Shown here piece by piece: positions 6,158 through 8,083 of a stretch of 8,083 nucleotides of DNA. This stretch comes from Clostridia bacterium (GTDB lineage: Bacteria > Bacillota_A > Clostridia > Christensenellales > UBA1242), in NCBI GenBank assembly GCA_017938565.1, contig JAGBBI010000216.1, forward strand, positions 1 to 8,083, written 5' to 3'. The number at the start of each line of letters is the position of its first letter. Position 1 is the first letter of the stretch. The notes below the pieces were generated by a model. The model saw only the letters and a program-made list of their open reading frames with translations, did no database searches and had not been told where the DNA came from. The translations under genes and the position numbers were made by a program.

Positions 6158-6924
6158 AGTCCCACCACAAATTCGTTTATAAAGCACACCAAAGATAAGA
6201 CAATTAAATAAATGCCAAACCATTTAAAATTACACTTTTCAGCAACTTTCATCATTAATTTAATTGCAAAAATTCCAGATATAAATGCTGATATAAGTCC
6301 AGCGAGCGTCGATAACCAGTTAATGCCAATTAAGTCAACTTTGAAGCATTCAAGAATTAGAGAACCAAATATTATTGGAATGCTCATAAAAAAGCTAAAT
6401 TTTGTTACGAGTTTCGGGTCGGACTTTGAAAAGACGCCTCCTGAAATTGTTGAGCCACTTCGGCTAATACCGGGGAATAGTGCAATGCATTGAGAAAGTC
6501 CCATTACGACAGCTGTCTTTGTAGTAATATCTGTCCACGATTGCTGTTTTTTGCGATAAAACGTAGTCAAAATCAATACAGTAGCAGTTATCAAGAAGGT
6601 AAACGCTAGCATTTTTGTTGAGCTGTAAGTCTCAATAAAATCACCAAACAACAGTCCTAAAATACAAGCGGGAATGGTCGCAATTAAAAGTTGCCAAATT
6701 GTTTTATGGTTTTCTTTTTTTAAAAGACCAATCAAGTCTCTAAAATAAAAAATGACTACTGCCAATAGTGTGCCAAAATGTAAAATTATTGTATTAAAAA
6801 GCACGTTTTCTTGAATTCCAAAAATATCTTGTAATAAAATTAGGTGCCCGCTGGATGAAACAGGCAAAAATTCGGTTAGGCCTTGGACGATACCGAGAAT
6901 AATCATTTTTAAAATTTCGCTCAT
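6151..6924 (-). CDS. uppP: Undecaprenyl-diphosphatase (BacA/UppP family)
   Basis: It hydrolyses undecaprenyl diphosphate to undecaprenyl phosphate at the outer face of the cytoplasmic membrane, recycling the carrier for peptidoglycan and other surface glycans; overexpression in other bacteria gives bacitracin resistance. The 257 residues are near the usual length of about 265-280 and hydrophobic throughout, with about seven or eight membrane segments. Both family signatures are intact: the (E/Q)XXXE motif as Q14-GLT-E18 leading into FLPVSSSGH (19-27, His27), and PGISRSGST (151-159) with Arg155. The start at 6924 has GAGGAAA a suitable distance upstream and a plausible promoter (6963-6991). 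It is the first gene of a minus-strand operon with two ligase-like genes; the next start codon overlaps its stop by seven bases. Nothing looks truncated. Confidence 0.97.
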   Translation of the reverse strand: MSEILKMIILGIVQGLTEFLPVSSSGHLILLQDIFGIQENVLFNTIILHFGTLLAVVIFYFRDLIGLLKKENHKTIWQLLIATIPACILGLLFGDFIETYSSTKMLAFTFLITATVLILTTFYRKKQQSWTDITTKTAVVMGLSQCIALFPGISRSGSTISGGVFSKSDPKLVTKFSFFMSIPIIFGSLILECFKVDLIGINWLSTLAGLISAFISGIFAIKLMMKVAEKCNFKWFGIYLIVLSLVCFINEFVVGLW

Positions 6925-6962
6925 AAAAATTTCCTCGGTATTAGGGTATGCTTACTTAAATT

Positions 6963-6991
6963 ATTATATTACAGAATAGTTTAAAAGTAAA
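6963..6991 (-). promoter_or_regulatory. Promoter of the uppP-ligase operon
   Basis: On the minus strand a perfect TATAAT (6968 down to 6963) lies 17 nt after TTTACT (6991 down to 6986), which matches the -35 consensus at four of six positions. Expected initiation near 6956 gives a leader of about 30 nt before the ATG at 6924. Confidence 0.65.
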
Positions 6992-6993
6992 CT
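6978..6993. promoter_or_regulatory. Inverted repeat over the -35 box (possible operator)
   Basis: AGTTTA (6978-6983) and TAAACT (6988-6993) are exact reverse complements with a 4-nt spacer, overlapping the -35 box of the uppP promoter. The position suits a repressor site. It is short and AT-rich, so chance remains possible. Confidence 0.3.
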
Positions 6994-7018
6994 AAATAGT
7001 AATAGTTGCGTTTTTCTC

Positions 7019-7048
7019 TTGCAATGGTTTGCTTTGTTGTGTTACAAT
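7019..7048 (+). promoter_or_regulatory. Promoter of the divergent ligase-like gene
   Basis: TTGCAA (7019-7024) and TACAAT (7043-7048) are separated by 18 nt and match sigma-A consensus boxes at four and five of six positions. Initiation near 7055 would leave about 22 nt before the ATG at 7077, with GGAG (7067-7070) as ribosome binding site. Confidence 0.55.
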
Positions 7049-7076
7049 AAATAGGCGAAATATGGCGGAGAGTGAA

Positions 7077-8083
7077 ATGAGAAAAACACAGGTGAATAAT
7101 AAGTTATATACGAAAGTTTTAAATGCAATAGATAAGTTTTTCAATTCAGATTTTTACATTGCAACTTTTGCTTTATGTGTTTTTTTAAGCTGGTTTTGGG
7201 AATGTGAGTATATAGCTGTCGGAGTTGCAATAATATCTTTGTGTTATATGTTTTTAACACAGCAATATTTAGATAGGTTAATTCCAATTGCAATTATGAT
7301 TTGTGCGATGGTAGATAACAATATGCGTCACAGGTTGTCGATGTCAAAACTTGTTGTTCTCATTTGTTTGCTTTTAGTAGTCGTTGGGTGTGCAGTTTAT
7401 CACTTTTTAAAAGTTCATAAAAAGTCAGAAAGAAAATTGAAATCAAGCACGTTGTTTTTAGGCTTTCTGACCGCTTCAATTGCAGGATTTTTGGGCGGAA
7501 TAGGGTATGAAGGACAAACTATTGGACTTTCTTTGATGGTTGGAGGCTGTGGTCTTGCGTTCTTGGGACTATATTTACTTTTGTATAAATGTACAGATGA
7601 TAAAAGTAAAGATACTGTTGTAAAATCAATAATTGCACTATGTTTTATCATTGTCGCTGAAGTAATGGTTGCCCTTATAAGAAGTGGTGATGCACTGGCA
7701 TTAAGTGCATCAAAATGGATGAGTCTGGGTTGGGCTATTACAAATTCTGTGGCGTCAGTGTTGGCAATTGGAATACCTCTTTGTTTTTATATGGCATCAA
7801 AACATAAATTTCAATTGGGCTATATGTTTTCAGCTACATTATTCCTGTTGTTCATCTTTTTAACGAATTGTAGAAGTATGATGTTGGCAGGAGCCGTAGT
7901 TTATTGTATTTGCATAGTTTTAAGTTTTATTAAACTGAACAGGTGGCAATCTTTAATAAATGTTGCTGTATTAATAGTAGTGGGTTTGATAGCATATTGC
8001 ACAATTTTTGACGAAATGTTTAGTAGATTTATAAAATACGGGCTTGATGGGACTGGACGTGAGGAAATTTATGTAACTTATTG
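7077..8083 (+). CDS. O-antigen ligase/polymerase-like membrane protein, partial (C-terminus beyond the window)
   Basis: The frame opens at ATG 7077 with GGAG six bases upstream and stays open for 335 codons to the right edge. The translation begins MRKTQVNNKLYTKVL and is a string of hydrophobic segments from about residue 25. Features of the Wzy/WaaL-like family are visible: LGWAITNSVASVLAIGIP (217-234), TNCRSMMLAGAV (263-274), which looks like the family's T-x-SR region, and RFIKYGLDGTGREEIY (317-332) with Arg328, where the large extracellular loop begins. The catalytic His region would lie beyond the edge. It is only distantly similar to the two ligase-like genes of the opposite operon, so is not part of that recent tandem pair. 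It is divergent from uppP with 152 bp between the start codons. A glycan ligase or polymerase role is inferred from these motifs and the context. Confidence 0.75.
   Translation, partial: MRKTQVNNKLYTKVLNAIDKFFNSDFYIATFALCVFLSWFWECEYIAVGVAIISLCYMFLTQQYLDRLIPIAIMICAMVDNNMRHRLSMSKLVVLICLLLVVVGCAVYHFLKVHKKSERKLKSSTLFLGFLTASIAGFLGGIGYEGQTIGLSLMVGGCGLAFLGLYLLLYKCTDDKSKDTVVKSIIALCFIIVAEVMVALIRSGDALALSASKWMSLGWAITNSVASVLAIGIPLCFYMASKHKFQLGYMFSATLFLLFIFLTNCRSMMLAGAVVYCICIVLSFIKLNRWQSLINVAVLIVVGLIAYCTIFDEMFSRFIKYGLDGTGREEIYVTY

Noticed and set aside
6158..6223. Alternative upstream ATG at 6223 for the first ligase-like gene
   Set aside because: It would add 22 residues overlapping uppP that have no counterpart in the paralogue; ATG 6157 has a better upstream site and a classic coupling overlap.
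6212..6493. 93-codon plus-strand open frame opposite uppP
   Set aside because: It lies wholly antisense to a well-supported uppP with intact motifs, and has no ribosome binding site.
7415..7651. 78-codon minus-strand open frame inside the third ligase-like gene
   Set aside because: It is antisense to a long frame with a good start signal and membrane-protein character.

Overview
The window looks like a chromosomal segment of an AT-rich bacterium, most likely a Gram-positive Bacillota (clostridial-type) species. The grounds are the low-GC coding sequence, AGGAG/GGAGG-type ribosome binding sites, consensus-like sigma-A promoters, an intrinsic terminator, and a signal peptidase of the SipW/ER-like kind. 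This placement is an inference; no rRNA or marker gene is present.

Layout. Bases 1-437 hold no gene but have an unusual density of inverted repeats (a 13-bp perfect stem, a 20-bp perfect palindrome, a 9-bp stem, and a 22-nt inverted repeat enclosing two small hairpins). They lead into a 908-residue plus-strand gene (438-3164). That gene starts with a membrane-anchored S26 signal-peptidase-like domain, continues with a second membrane segment and a Gly/Asn/Pro/Trp-rich repeat tract containing a near-identical 129-bp tandem duplication, and ends with about 380 residues that I do not recognise, with a beta-repeat look. A structured 3' region and a bidirectional terminator (3247-3280) separate it from a convergent minus-strand operon.

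The minus-strand operon runs 6924 to 3304: uppP (undecaprenyl-diphosphatase), then two tandem paralogous O-antigen-ligase/polymerase-like membrane proteins. The first overlaps the uppP stop in an ATGGTAA junction. Upstream of uppP, a 152-bp divergent promoter region faces a third, more distant ligase/polymerase-like gene on the plus strand (from 7077). It is open to the window's right edge and therefore partial.

The right half makes sense as a lipid-carrier glycan module. Ligases and polymerases of the Wzy/WaaL type move glycan from undecaprenyl diphosphate and release the carrier as diphosphate, and UppP dephosphorylates it for reuse. The left gene is a separate transcription unit with no obvious link to the glycan genes. 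Its architecture, a protease-like domain carrying a low-complexity repeat and a large C-terminal domain that the topology predicts to be cytoplasmic, is the most unusual item in the window.
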